From: Betaproteobacteria bacterium UBA2592
GTDB lineage: Bacteria > Pseudomonadota > Gammaproteobacteria > Burkholderiales > Rhodocyclaceae
NCBI GenBank assembly: GCA_002340095.1
Contig: DDKS01000037.1
Coordinates: 422-64,421 of the forward strand
Direction of reading: 5' to 3'
DNA length: 64,000 bases
Below, piece by piece: positions 43,586 through 56,128 of this stretch; the first letter of the stretch is position 1, and each line of letters starts with the position of its first letter. A program made the translations under genes and the position numbers. The notes under the pieces are model-generated. The model searched no databases. It had not been told where the DNA came from and saw nothing but the letters and a program-made list of their open reading frames with translations.

Positions 43586-44509
43586 TTACCACTTGATGCT
43601 CTTGCGCATGCGATACCGCAACCAGATGGCAGCGGCATTCATCACCAGGGTCATGAAGACCAGGATGAAACCGGCGGCCGCCGCGTTTTCCAGGAAGGCG
43701 GCATCCGGACGGGAAGTCCAGTTGAACATCTGGATGGGCATGACGGTGAAGGGGGAGAACAGCCAATCGAACATGCCGGCCGGCGGATCTCCGGCAAAGG
43801 GGGCGCTGGGCAGGAAGGCAATGAAGGTCAGGGCACCGATGGTGATGATGGGAGCGGTTTCACCGATGGCCCGGGCCATGCCGATGATCACCCCGGTCAT
43901 GATGCCGGCGCTGGAATAAGGCACGATGTGGTCTCGCACCACTTGCCAGGTGGTTGCGCCGCAGCCATAGGCACCTTCGCGCACCATGACGGGGATGGCC
44001 CGGATGGATTCGCGGGTTGCCACGATCACCACCGGCAGAATTAGCAAGGCCAGAGTGAGGCCGGCCGTGAGGATGCTCTGCCCCAGGCCGAAGGTGTAGA
44101 CGAACAAGCCCAGGGCCAGGAGGCCGTAGATGATCGAAGGTACGCCAGCCAGGTTGGTGACGTTGATCTCGATGATGTCCGTGATCCAGTTCTTCGGGGC
44201 GTACTCTTCCAGATAGACGCCAGCGGCGACGCCCAGGGGCACGGCGGCCACCGCCGTCACCAGCATCACCAGCAGGGACCCCACCCAGGCGGACAGGATG
44301 CCCGCATCGGCAGCCCGCCGGGAGGGGAAGGAGGTCAGGAACTGGGCGTCGATCCGGCCCAGCCCCTGAATGGCCATATCCACGAACAGGGTGAGAAAGG
44401 TGAGGATGCCCACCATCAGGGCCAGGATGCCCGCGACGCCGAACAGCCAGTCGTAACGCTTGTGCTTGCCGATCAGGTCGCGCAAGCTTTGCAGTTCTTG
44501 TTGATTCAT
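43586..44509 (-). CDS. pstA: Phosphate ABC transporter permease PstA
   Basis: Inner-membrane permease, 307 residues, about six helices with the EAA-type loop (IPVMVREGAYGCGATTWQVV). It overlaps pstC by one base. Confidence 0.95.
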   Translation of the reverse strand: MNQQELQSLRDLIGKHKRYDWLFGVAGILALMVGILTFLTLFVDMAIQGLGRIDAQFLTSFPSRRAADAGILSAWVGSLLVMLVTAVAAVPLGVAAGVYLEEYAPKNWITDIIEINVTNLAGVPSIIYGLLALGLFVYTFGLGQSILTAGLTLALLILPVVIVATRESIRAIPVMVREGAYGCGATTWQVVRDHIVPYSSAGIMTGVIIGMARAIGETAPIITIGALTFIAFLPSAPFAGDPPAGMFDWLFSPFTVMPIQMFNWTSRPDAAFLENAAAAGFILVFMTLVMNAAAIWLRYRMRKSIKW

Positions 44510-45459
44510 CAGTACACCTCGCGGAATTTCTTGCGCATGTAGTAGCCCAGGAGGTTGAAGGCCAGGGTCAGCAGCATCAGCGTCAGACCGGCGGCGAAGA
44601 TGGTCTGGTAACCAATGGAGCCGTGAGGCAGGTCGCCCAAAGCCACCTGCACGATGAAGGACGTGATGGTGGCGCCGGGTTCGGCCGGATTGAACGTGAA
44701 GTTGGGCTGCATGCCGGCCGCCACGGCCAGGATCATGGTCTCACCCACAGCCCGGGAGATCCCGAGAATGTAGGCGGAAGCGATGCCGGAAGTCGCCGCC
44801 GGCATCACCACCTTGATCGCGGTCTGCAGCCGGGTGGCGCCCATGGCGTAGGACCCCTCGCGCAGGGACATGGGCACGGCGCGCATGGCATCTTCGGACA
44901 GGGAAGCCACGTAGGGAATGATCATCACGCCCATGACCAGACCCGCCGAAAGCAGATTGAAGCCCGGCAGTTCCGGATAGATTCTCTGCAGGAGCGGCGT
45001 GAGGAAAACCAGGGCAAAGTAACCGTAGACAATGGTGGGAATGCCGCCTAGCAATTCGAGGAAAGGCTTGGCCACCTCCCGCACCCGGAAGGAGGCAAAC
45101 TCCGATAAATAGATGGCGATGATGGTACCCAGGGGAATGGCCACCAGCAGGGCGACCATGGAACTGGTGAGCGTGCCGGACAGGAGCACGACGATGCCGT
45201 AATGGGCATCATCGAACAAGGGAGTCCACTGGGTGTCGAAGAGGAAGTCCGAGAGCGGCACATGCTCGAAGAACACCAAGGATTCCTTGATCAGGATATA
45301 CACGATGGCAACCGTGGTGAACACGGACACGAATGCCGCCAGAAACAGGATCGCCTCGATCACCTGCTCCTTGACGTGGCGGGTACGGTCTTTCTTGAGC
45401 CGATCGCTAGGCACGGACATGGCCACCTTCCCAGGGGAGTTGAACACAAGAGAATTCAT
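44509..45459 (-). CDS. pstC: Phosphate ABC transporter permease PstC
   Basis: Second permease, 316 residues from ATG 45459; ATG 45420 (MSVPSDRLKK) also has a ribosome site, GGGAAGG. The EAA loop reads AVPMSLREGSYAMGATRLQT. It is separated from pstS by a terminator-like hairpin. Confidence 0.95.
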   Translation of the reverse strand: MNSLVFNSPGKVAMSVPSDRLKKDRTRHVKEQVIEAILFLAAFVSVFTTVAIVYILIKESLVFFEHVPLSDFLFDTQWTPLFDDAHYGIVVLLSGTLTSSMVALLVAIPLGTIIAIYLSEFASFRVREVAKPFLELLGGIPTIVYGYFALVFLTPLLQRIYPELPGFNLLSAGLVMGVMIIPYVASLSEDAMRAVPMSLREGSYAMGATRLQTAIKVVMPAATSGIASAYILGISRAVGETMILAVAAGMQPNFTFNPAEPGATITSFIVQVALGDLPHGSIGYQTIFAAGLTLMLLTLAFNLLGYYMRKKFREVY

Positions 45460-45495
45460 GCATGCTTTCCGTTAGTCTGCCAACGGGCAGAAAAA

Positions 45496-45521
45496 CCGCC
45501 CCGAAGCAAGCTCCGGAGCGG
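45496..45521 (-). terminator. Attenuator/terminator between pstS and pstC
   Basis: Minus strand CCGCTCCGGAGC / GCTTCGGGGCGG stem with a short loop followed by TTTTTC. It would make pstS mRNA more abundant than pstCAB mRNA. Confidence 0.7.
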
Positions 45522-45547
45522 GAACAGGTGAAACCGGAATGTCGCAA

Positions 45548-46543
45548 TTACTTGGCTTCCAGCTTCATCAACTCATCGATGGTCAGCCCCACTTTGTTGT
45601 GACCGCCGAACTTGGTGCCCTTGCGCATTTTGGCAAGCACATCCAAATTGTATTCATAGGCTTTCTTGGGCAGCGGCACATACTTGACCTCACGAGCCAG
45701 CCGGTCACCGTTCTTCATGTAGTACTCAACGAACTCTTTCACTTCGGGGCGCTGGGCGGCCTTGGTGTTGACATAGATGAAGATGGGGCGGGCAAGCGGG
45801 TTGTAGGTCCCGTTGATGACATTCTCCATGGACGGAGCCACGGCCACTCCCTTGTCATTGACAATCGGCACGGCCTTGAGCTTGCCGCGGTTCTCTTCGT
45901 AATAGGCAAACCCGAAGAAGCCCAGAGCATTCACATCGCGGGAAACGCCCTGCACCAGGACGTTATCATCTTCAGAAGCAGTGAAATCGCCACGGCTGGA
46001 TTTTGACTTGCCGGTGACAGCCTCGGTGAAATAGTCAAAGGTACCGGAATCGGCACCCGCGCCGAACAACTTCAGGGGGCGATCGGGGAAGGCGGGATTG
46101 ACCTGGTTCCAGTTCATGACCTTACCCTGGGCGCTCGGCTCCCACATCGTCTTGAGCTCCGCCACCGAGAGTTGCTTGACGAAATCGTTCTTGGGATTCA
46201 CGACCACGGTCAGCGCATCGAAAGCAACGGGCATTTCCAGATATTCGACACCGGCCGCCTTGCAGTCGGCCATTTCTTTTTCGGAAATGGGACGGGAAGC
46301 ATTGGAAATATCGGTCTCACCACGGCAGAACTTCTTGAAACCGCCGCCAGTGCCGGAAATGCCTACCGTAACACGCACGGCCCCTTTCTTGGCTTTCTGA
46401 AAATCCTCGGCCACCGCCTCGGTCACGGGGAAGACGGTCGAAGAACCATCGATTTTCACATAGCTCTGGGCCAAAGCTGCACCGGAAGCGGCAACGCCGG
46501 CCAGCGCAAGGCTCATGGCGGCAAACAGGCGGGTAACTTGCAT
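45548..46543 (-). CDS. pstS: Phosphate-binding periplasmic protein PstS
   Basis: High-affinity phosphate receptor, 331 residues, with a Sec signal (cut near AALAQS). The N-terminal KIDGSSTVFPVTEAVAEDF and ISGTGGGFKKFCRGETDISN blocks bind phosphate. First gene of the pst operon, downstream of a Pho-box-like repeat. Confidence 0.96.
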   Translation of the reverse strand: MQVTRLFAAMSLALAGVAASGAALAQSYVKIDGSSTVFPVTEAVAEDFQKAKKGAVRVTVGISGTGGGFKKFCRGETDISNASRPISEKEMADCKAAGVEYLEMPVAFDALTVVVNPKNDFVKQLSVAELKTMWEPSAQGKVMNWNQVNPAFPDRPLKLFGAGADSGTFDYFTEAVTGKSKSSRGDFTASEDDNVLVQGVSRDVNALGFFGFAYYEENRGKLKAVPIVNDKGVAVAPSMENVINGTYNPLARPIFIYVNTKAAQRPEVKEFVEYYMKNGDRLAREVKYVPLPKKAYEYNLDVLAKMRKGTKFGGHNKVGLTIDELMKLEAK

Positions 46544-46614
46544 CGTCTATCTCCTGAACTTTTGGTCAAAAATATCGCTGCGACGCAGCCGACAGACAGG
46601 AGTCTAGAGATGCC

Positions 46615-46632
46615 TTGTTACACGTTTGTTAC
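46615..46632 (-). promoter_or_regulatory. Pho-box-like direct repeat before pstS
   Basis: Two copies of GTAACAA (minus strand) spaced 11 bases apart, the spacing of PhoB half-sites. The region 46544-46666 holds no gene. Confidence 0.5.
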
Positions 46633-46666
46633 GAAACGGCGGAACAAGCCTTCCGGGCCCGCCGCC

Positions 46667-48025
46667 TCAGGCCGCGACCGCCTGGCGGACGACCCGGGCG
46701 AGCGCTTCGGCCTGTTCCCGCACCAGCGCCGCATCACGCCCCTCCACCATCACCCGCAGCAAGGGCTCGGTGCCTGACGGACGCAGCAGCACCCTGCCCT
46801 GCCCCGCCAACGCCCGCTCGGCAAGCTGCCGGGCGGCGGCGATGGCAGCATCGTCCTGCCAGGCAAACCCCTTGACCATCGGCACGTTGATGAGCACTTG
46901 GGGATAAAGGCTCAGGCGCCCCAGAAAATCGGCCGGCGTGCAGTCCTGCTGGCGCAGGGCCGCCAGCACCTGCAGGGCCGCGATGATGCCGTCCCCGGTG
47001 CTGTGCTTGTCGAGACATAGGATATGGCCGGAGTTTTCCCCCCCCAGCAGCCAACCCTTTTCGAGCAGCTTTTCCAGCACATAGCGGTCTCCCACGGCCG
47101 CCCGGAGGAAAGGCACCCCCAAATCCGCCAGAGCATGTTCCAGGGCCAGGTTGCTCATCTGGGTGCCCACCACCCCCGCCACCGGCTGCCCCTGGGCCAA
47201 GCGGCCAAGCACTATGGCATGGAGGAGCTGGTCCCCGTCATAGATGTTGCCGGCAGCATCGACCATCACCAGCCGATCCCCGTCCCCGTCCAGGGCAATG
47301 CCCAGATCAGCCCGCCGTTCCAGCACCGCCTGCCGTAGAGCCGCCGGCGCCGTGGCTCCGACGCCGGCATTGATGTTGAGACCATTGGGATCGGCGCCGA
47401 TCACATGAACCTCGGCCCCAAGCTCGTGAAAAACATCGGGAGCCACATGGTAGGCCGCACCATGGGCGCAATCCACCACCAACTTCATGCCACGCAGGTT
47501 GAGCTCGTTGGGGAAAGTGCTCTTGCAGAATTCGATGTAACGCCCCCGGGCATCGTCGATACGCCGGGCACGGCCCAGCCGGGCCGATTCGACACACCCC
47601 ATGGGCGCATCCATCTCGGCCTCGATGGCCTGCTCCAGTTCGTCCGGCAGCTTGGTGCCAGCGGCGGAGAAGAACTTGATGCCATTGTCGTCATAGGGAT
47701 TGTGGGAAGCGGAAATCACCACCCCAGCTTGGAGCCGCAAAGCCCGGGTCAGGTAAGCCACACCCGGGGTGGGCAAGGGGCCGACCAGGCAGACATCGAC
47801 CCCGGCTGCAGCAAAACCGGCCTCCAGGGCCGCCTCGAGCAGATAGCCCGACACCCGCGTGTCCTTGCCGATCAAGACGGCCGGACGCTCACCGGGCGGC
47901 AGGCCATCCTGGGCCACCAGCACCTTGCCTGCCGCATGGCCAAGCTGCAGGGCAAACTGGGGCGTGATCGGGAACTCCCCCACCCGGCCACGCACACCGT
48001 CAGTACCGAAATATTTCCTGCTCAT
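46667..48025 (-). CDS. glmM: Phosphoglucosamine mutase
   Basis: Converts glucosamine-6-phosphate to glucosamine-1-phosphate for cell-wall precursors; 452 residues from ATG 48025 (MSRKYFGTDGVRG). The active serine lies in ISASHNPYDDNGIKFF, the metal loop in DGDGDRLVMVD and the phosphate loop in RPSGTEPLLRVMVEG. It overlaps folP by ATGA. Confidence 0.97.
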   Translation of the reverse strand: MSRKYFGTDGVRGRVGEFPITPQFALQLGHAAGKVLVAQDGLPPGERPAVLIGKDTRVSGYLLEAALEAGFAAAGVDVCLVGPLPTPGVAYLTRALRLQAGVVISASHNPYDDNGIKFFSAAGTKLPDELEQAIEAEMDAPMGCVESARLGRARRIDDARGRYIEFCKSTFPNELNLRGMKLVVDCAHGAAYHVAPDVFHELGAEVHVIGADPNGLNINAGVGATAPAALRQAVLERRADLGIALDGDGDRLVMVDAAGNIYDGDQLLHAIVLGRLAQGQPVAGVVGTQMSNLALEHALADLGVPFLRAAVGDRYVLEKLLEKGWLLGGENSGHILCLDKHSTGDGIIAALQVLAALRQQDCTPADFLGRLSLYPQVLINVPMVKGFAWQDDAAIAAARQLAERALAGQGRVLLRPSGTEPLLRVMVEGRDAALVREQAEALARVVRQAVAA

Positions 48026-48858
48026 GCTTGTTGCTCCTGTTGCAAGGCGGCCCACACGACCAGGGCATCCCGGGTAGCCGCCACATCATGGACCCGGAGG
48101 ATGGCAGCCCCCCGGGCCGCCGCCACGACGGCCGCCGCCAGGCTGGCTGCGAGGCGTTCCCCAACCGGGCGGCCGGTGATGGCCCCGAGCATGGATTTGC
48201 GGGACACCCCCACCAGGAGCGGCAGCCCCCCGGAAACCAAGCGCTCCAAGCCCCGGAAAAGCGCGAGATTATGCTCCAGGGTCTTGCCAAAACCAAAGCC
48301 CGGATCGAGCACCAGGCGCTCACGGCCGATGCCCGCCCGGATACAGGTCTCCACTCGCTCCGCCAGGAAATCCCCGACCTCGGCCAGCACATCGACATAG
48401 GCCGGGGACTTTTGCATGGAACGCGGCTCTCCTTGCATGTGCATCAGGCAAACAGCACAATCGCTGCCGGCCACCACCTCGAGAGCGCCAGGCGCACGCA
48501 GGCCGTTGATGTCGTTGATCATGCTCGCGCCCGCAGCCAGGGCCGCCGCCATGACCCGGGGCTTGTAGGTATCCACCGACACGGGCACCCCCCAGCGACA
48601 CACCTCATCCAATACCGGCAGGAGCCGGTCCAGCTCCTCCGCCTCGGAAGTGGGTTCGATACCGGGCCGGGTGGACTCCGCCCCCAGATCGAGGATGTCC
48701 GCCCCTGCGTCCAACTGAGCACGGGCGTGCTCCAGCGCCCGCTGCACCTGGCCCGCCAGCCCGTCACCGGAAAAGGAATCCGGGGTCAGGTTGACGATGC
48801 CCATGATCAAAGGCCTATCAAGGCTGAGACGATGCTTGCCGCAATGAAGGAAGGTCAT
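48022..48858 (-). CDS. folP: Dihydropteroate synthase
   Basis: Folate synthesis enzyme joining p-aminobenzoate to the pterin; 278 residues from ATG 48858 (MTFLHCGKHRLSL). Pterin-site motifs are IMGIVNLTPDSFSGDG, DLGAESTRPG, ASMINDINGL and GVSRKSMLG. The residues in frame before 48858 overlap the ftsH terminator and are not used. Confidence 0.97.
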   Translation of the reverse strand: MTFLHCGKHRLSLDRPLIMGIVNLTPDSFSGDGLAGQVQRALEHARAQLDAGADILDLGAESTRPGIEPTSEAEELDRLLPVLDEVCRWGVPVSVDTYKPRVMAAALAAGASMINDINGLRAPGALEVVAGSDCAVCLMHMQGEPRSMQKSPAYVDVLAEVGDFLAERVETCIRAGIGRERLVLDPGFGFGKTLEHNLALFRGLERLVSGGLPLLVGVSRKSMLGAITGRPVGERLAASLAAAVVAAARGAAILRVHDVAATRDALVVWAALQQEQQA

Positions 48859-48870
48859 GGTCGCATGAAA

Positions 48871-48900
48871 AACGCCGGAAGCCCATGGGCTTCCGGCGTT
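48871..48900 (-). terminator. Intrinsic terminator of ftsH
   Basis: A 30-base perfect inverted repeat, arms AACGCCGGAAGCCCA and TGGGCTTCCGGCGTT, followed on the minus strand by TTTT. It lies 17 bases after the ftsH stop and just before folP. Confidence 0.8.
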
Positions 48901-48916
48901 GCAAAAAGTCAGGAAG

Positions 48917-50797
48917 TCAGACGGTGGCCGGTGCGCCGGAAGCGTCGGGACTGCTGTCCTGGTTGCCGGACGGACGGGACAGGCCCTGGGATGGCTTGGG
49001 CGGCCGGGGAGGATTGCCGGCCATGATGTCATCGATCTGATCGGCGTCGATGGTCTCCCATTCGAGCAGCGCCTTGGCCATGGCCTCCACCTTGTCGCGG
49101 TTTTCCTCAAGCAGGCGGCGCGCCAGGGCGTACTGCTGGTCGATGATGCGGCGGATCTCGGCATCCACCTTCTGCATCGTGGCCTCGGAAACGTTTTTGT
49201 GCTGGGTCACGGAACGGCCCAGGAACACCTCGCCCTCATTTTCGCCATAGACCATCACCCCCAGGTCGGACATGCCGTAGCGGGTCACCATGTCGCGCGC
49301 CATGGAGGTGGCTCGCTCGAAGTCATTGGAAGCGCCGGTGGTCATCTGGTTCATGAACAACTCTTCGGCGATCCGGCCACCGAACAGGACGGCGATACGA
49401 GACAGGAGGTACTCCTTGTCGTAGGCGTAGCGGTCCTGCTCGGGCAGTTGCATGGTGAGCCCCAGGGCCCTGCCCCGGGGGATGATGGTGACCTTGTGCA
49501 CAGGATCGGACTTGGGCACCAGCTTGGCCACCACCGCATGGCCGGACTCATGGTAGGCAGTGTTGCGTCGCTCCTCCTCGGTCATGACCATGGAACGGCG
49601 CTCGGCACCCATCATGATCTTGTCCTTGGCCCGCTCGAAGTCCTCCATATCCACCAGCCGTTTGTTGCCGCGCGCCGCAAACAGGGCAGCCTCGTTCACC
49701 AAGTTGGCCAGGTCGGCACCGGAGAAGCCGGGCGTACCCCGGGCGATGATGTCGGCCTTGACATCACCAGCCAAGGGAATCTTGCGCATATGCACGAGCA
49801 GGATCTGCTCCCGCCCCCGGATGTCGGGCAGCGGCACCACCACCTGGCGGTCGAAGCGACCAGGGCGCAGCAGGGCCGGATCAAGGATATCGGGCCGGTT
49901 GGTGGCGGCGATGACGATGATGCCGGAGTGGCCCTCGAAGCCGTCCATCTCCACCAGCAGCTGGTTCAAGGTCTGCTCCCGTTCGTCGTTGCCGCCGCCC
50001 AGGCCCGCACCGCGATGACGGCCCACGGCGTCGATCTCATCGATGAAGATGATGCAAGGTGCCTGCTTCTTGGCATTCTCGAACATGTCGCGCACCCGGG
50101 CGGCCCCCACGCCCACGAACATTTCGACGAAGTCAGAACCAGAAATGCTGAAGAAGGGCACCCGGGCCTCGCCGGCGATGGCCTTGGCCAGCAAGGTCTT
50201 GCCGGTGCCGGGATTACCCACCATGAGCACGCCCTTGGGAATACGGCCCCCCAGCTTCTGGAACTTGCTCGGGTCACGCAGGAAATCGACGAGTTCCTGT
50301 ACCTCTTCCTTGGCCTCGTCGCAGCCGGCCACATCGGCGAAGGTGACGGTGTTCTGGTTCTCGTCCATCATCTTGGCCCGGGACTTGCCGAAGGAGAAAG
50401 CCCCCCCGCGGCCACCGCCCTGCATCTGGCGCATGAAGAAGATCCAGACACCGATCAGGAGCAACATGGGGAACCAGCTCACGAAGATGCTCATCAGCAT
50501 CGACGGCTCTTCCTCGGGCTTGGCCTCGATCTTGACGCCATACTTGAGCAGGTCGGAAACCAGCCACAGGTCAGGCGGCGCGAAGGAGGTAATGCGCTTG
50601 CCATCGGTGGTGGTCGCCTTCAGGGTGCGCCCTTCCATCACCACCTTGGAGATCCGGCCTTCCCGGACCTCCTCGATGAACTGGGAGTAGTCAATGGCGT
50701 TGGGACTGGCCTGGCGCGTGTTGAACTGATTGAAGACGGTCATCAGCACCAGACCGATGACCAGCCAGACCGCCAGGTTTTTGAACATGTTGTTCAA
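48917..50797 (-). CDS. ftsH: ATP-dependent zinc metalloprotease FtsH
   Basis: Membrane-anchored AAA+ protease for membrane quality control, 626 residues. Two N-terminal helices flank a periplasmic domain, followed by Walker A GNPGTGKT, the SRH region (NRPDILDPALLRPGRFDRQV) and the zinc site HESGH. I use TTG 50797 (then NNMFKNLAVW), which has AGGAG seven bases upstream; ATG 50788 is the alternative. Confidence 0.96.
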   Translation of the reverse strand: MNNMFKNLAVWLVIGLVLMTVFNQFNTRQASPNAIDYSQFIEEVREGRISKVVMEGRTLKATTTDGKRITSFAPPDLWLVSDLLKYGVKIEAKPEEEPSMLMSIFVSWFPMLLLIGVWIFFMRQMQGGGRGGAFSFGKSRAKMMDENQNTVTFADVAGCDEAKEEVQELVDFLRDPSKFQKLGGRIPKGVLMVGNPGTGKTLLAKAIAGEARVPFFSISGSDFVEMFVGVGAARVRDMFENAKKQAPCIIFIDEIDAVGRHRGAGLGGGNDEREQTLNQLLVEMDGFEGHSGIIVIAATNRPDILDPALLRPGRFDRQVVVPLPDIRGREQILLVHMRKIPLAGDVKADIIARGTPGFSGADLANLVNEAALFAARGNKRLVDMEDFERAKDKIMMGAERRSMVMTEEERRNTAYHESGHAVVAKLVPKSDPVHKVTIIPRGRALGLTMQLPEQDRYAYDKEYLLSRIAVLFGGRIAEELFMNQMTTGASNDFERATSMARDMVTRYGMSDLGVMVYGENEGEVFLGRSVTQHKNVSEATMQKVDAEIRRIIDQQYALARRLLEENRDKVEAMAKALLEWETIDADQIDDIMAGNPPRPPKPSQGLSRPSGNQDSSPDASGAPATV

Positions 50798-50860
50798 GCT
50801 CTCTCTCCTTCGGGTGCCCCGGGGCACATGCAGAAAACTTCGTGATTCTAATGGGAAAGC

Positions 50861-51481
50861 TCAGGAGCGCAAGTTTCTCCCCAGCAGATACAGCTCCGCG
50901 CTCCGGTCCCGGGAAGCCTTGGGTTTGCGGGTTGCGACGCTGGCGAAAGTCTCTCTCATGGCTTTGACAAATTTTTCATAGTCGGTTCCCTGAAAGACCT
51001 TGACGAGGAAAGCCCCCTCTGGCCGGAGATGATCCCGGGCAAACTCCAGTGCCAGTTCCGCCAGGTACATGCCCCGGGCCTGATCCATGAGGGCCACCCC
51101 CGACATATTGGGCGCCATGTCCGACATCACCAGATCCGCCCGGCGCCCCTCCAGCAGCGCTTCGAAGCGGCGCAGGACATCCTCCTCGCGGAAATCCCCC
51201 TGGATGAATTCGACGCCCCCCAGGCCCTGCATTTCCAGGATGTCGAGGGCGAACACCCTGCCCTTGTCGCCCACTCGCCGGGCGGCCACCTGGGACCAGC
51301 CGCCCGGTGCCGCGCCCAGGTCCACCACCACGCCGCCAGCACGGATCAGCCGGTCGCGGTCATCGATCTCCATGAGTTTGAAGGCAGCCCGGGAGCGCCA
51401 CCCCTCCTTCCTGGCCAGTTGCACGTAGGGGTCGGTCACATGCTCGTGCATCCACGCCTTGCTGGTTCTCGTTCTTGCCAT
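50861..51481 (-). CDS. rlmE: 23S rRNA (uridine-2'-O)-methyltransferase RlmE
   Basis: Methylates U2552 of 23S rRNA; 206 residues. The SAM site is VDLGAAPGGWSQVA and the catalytic K-D-K-E set is placed in SRAAFKL, SDMAPNMSG, FLVKVFQG and SAELYLLG. Conserved rlmE-ftsH order, divergent from yhbY as usual. Confidence 0.97.
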   Translation of the reverse strand: MARTRTSKAWMHEHVTDPYVQLARKEGWRSRAAFKLMEIDDRDRLIRAGGVVVDLGAAPGGWSQVAARRVGDKGRVFALDILEMQGLGGVEFIQGDFREEDVLRRFEALLEGRRADLVMSDMAPNMSGVALMDQARGMYLAELALEFARDHLRPEGAFLVKVFQGTDYEKFVKAMRETFASVATRKPKASRDRSAELYLLGRNLRS

Positions 51482-51515
51482 CCGGTAAAATGCCTGTTTT
51501 GGAAAAGGTTACGCA

Positions 51516-51932
51516 ATGTTGCAGATTTCGTCCGAGCAGCGCCGCCAGTTGAAGGCCCGAGCCCATGGCCTGAACCCCGTCGTCTCCATCTCCCAGCAGG
51601 GTCTTAGCGACTCCGTGCTAAAGGAAATCGACGTCTGCCTCAAGGCCCACGAACTGATCAAGATCCGTGTCTACGGGGATGACCGGGAAGCCCGCGCCGC
51701 CTACCTGGAGGCCATCTGCAACCAGCTCGAAGCGGCACCCGTCCAACACATCGGCAAGCTGCTGGTGGTCTGGCGCCCCGCTCGGCGCGGGGGAGCGCCC
51801 GGCAGCCCGTCTGCGGCGCACCCCGCGCCAGATCCGTCGTACCAAGCGCAGCTATCAGTAATCAATCAGCGCCCGCCGCTGCGCCCCAGGCGCAGCAGCA
51901 GGCCGAGGGCCAGCAGGCTCTGGAGCAGGTAG
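51516..51932 (+). CDS. yhbY: YhbY-family RNA-binding protein (CRM domain), C-terminus altered by a likely frameshift
   Basis: Small ribosome-assembly RNA-binding protein. Residues 1-88 are a normal CRM domain (LKARAHGLNPVVSISQQGLS, HELIKIRVYGDDRE, IGKLLVVWRP). From about base 51776 this frame reads through into an atypical Pro/Arg tail to 51932, overlapping the convergent DUF4149 gene. The next frame instead gives a typical basic tail, TPRQIRRTKRSYQ, stopping at 51861. One extra base in the CCCCG at 51776-51780 explains this; the intended gene is probably 51516-51861. Confidence 0.88.
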   Translation: MLQISSEQRRQLKARAHGLNPVVSISQQGLSDSVLKEIDVCLKAHELIKIRVYGDDREARAAYLEAICNQLEAAPVQHIGKLLVVWRPARRGGAPGSPSAAHPAPDPSYQAQLSVINQRPPLRPRRSSRPRASRLWSR

Positions 51933-52339
51933 AGGCTGCTGGAAATTCCGTGCCAAGTGGAAAAGCGCTCCCGCAGCGGGCTTTCCATCACAGCCAGGGG
52001 CAAGGCCTCCAGCTTCATCCGGGCCATGAGCGGCTGAATTCCGAACAGGCTCACCGCCGTCAGGATAAGCATCAGCGCCGCCAGCCAGAACGGCAGGGTG
52101 CGCAGGGCGGCAAGCCCCTGGCGCAGGAGCAGGCACAGCAGCAGGAAAATCCCCAGCCCCAGACCGGCCCAGCCGGAAACCTCGAACAGGGAAGCGGCAA
52201 TGGCGCCCGCCAGCGGCCGGCTTTCCAGGGTATTGAACAAGGTGGGCACCACCAGATAACCGATGCTCCACAGCCCCCCGACCCAGAGGGTCAGGGCAAC
52301 CTGGAACAGGGCATCGGCCAGACGGCGCACCGGACTCAC
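51866..52339 (-). CDS. DUF4149 family membrane protein
   Basis: Integral membrane protein of 157 residues with four hydrophobic segments and the family opening LTLWVGGLWSIGYLVVPTLF, ending with FSTWHGISSSLYLLQSLLAL. Function unknown. Its start overlaps the greA stop by ATGA, a common betaproteobacterial arrangement. Confidence 0.85.
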   Translation of the reverse strand: MSPVRRLADALFQVALTLWVGGLWSIGYLVVPTLFNTLESRPLAGAIAASLFEVSGWAGLGLGIFLLLCLLLRQGLAALRTLPFWLAALMLILTAVSLFGIQPLMARMKLEALPLAVMESPLRERFSTWHGISSSLYLLQSLLALGLLLRLGRSGGR

Positions 52340-52812
52340 TCGTAACGGACGTCGAGGATCTCGAATTCACGCATACCGCCCGGAGCCTGAACCTGGGCCA
52401 CGTCCCCGGCGTATTTGCCGATCAGGGCCCGGGCCATGGGAGAGCTGACGGAAATCTTGCCCTGTTTGATGTCGGCCTCGTCCTCGCCGACGATCTGGTA
52501 GGTCACCACGTCGCCAGAATCCTGGTCTTCCATTTCCACGGTGGAACCAAAGACGCAGCGGCCATCCGCGTCGAGCAGCCGGGGGTCGATGATCTGGGCG
52601 TTGGCGAGCTTGCCCTCGATCTCCTGGATGCGTCCCTCGATGAAGCCCTGGCGCTCCTTGGCGGCGTCGTATTCGGCGTTCTCGGACAGGTCGCCATGGG
52701 AACGGGCCTCGGCGATGGCGGCAATCACGTTGGGCCGGTCCACGGTCTTGAGCCGGTGCAGTTCCTCACGTAGTTTTTCTGCACCAGCGACGGTCAGCGG
52801 TACTTTGCTCAT
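52336..52812 (-). CDS. greA: Transcription elongation factor GreA
   Basis: Transcript-cleavage factor, 158 residues, with the coiled coil EARSHGDLSENAEYDAAKER and the C-terminal FKBP-like domain (ISVSSPMARALIGK). Follows carB in the same direction after a hairpin. Confidence 0.97.
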   Translation of the reverse strand: MSKVPLTVAGAEKLREELHRLKTVDRPNVIAAIAEARSHGDLSENAEYDAAKERQGFIEGRIQEIEGKLANAQIIDPRLLDADGRCVFGSTVEMEDQDSGDVVTYQIVGEDEADIKQGKISVSSPMARALIGKYAGDVAQVQAPGGMREFEILDVRYE

Positions 52813-52831
52813 TTTTCTCTGCCTAAAGGAA

Positions 52832-52867
52832 AACCGCCGGCGCCCGCAGTGGGGCTACCCGGCGGTT
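52832..52867 (-). terminator. Hairpin between carB and greA
   Basis: Minus strand arms AACCGCCGG (52867-52859) and CCGGCGGTT (52840-52832), then TTCC. The loop is 18 bases, so termination may be partial. Confidence 0.5.
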
Positions 52868-52880
52868 CTGGTCTAAGGAT

Positions 52881-56087
<3,207 letters not shown>

Positions 56088-56128
56088 GTTTCGCCTTTTC
56101 GTTCAATGCTGGGAACCGCCGGAGCAGC

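Noticed and set aside
50798..50827. Longer FtsH start at 50827
   Set aside because: The extra residues MPRGTRRRES cover the ribosome site AGGAG used by the TTG at 50797 and are not family-like.
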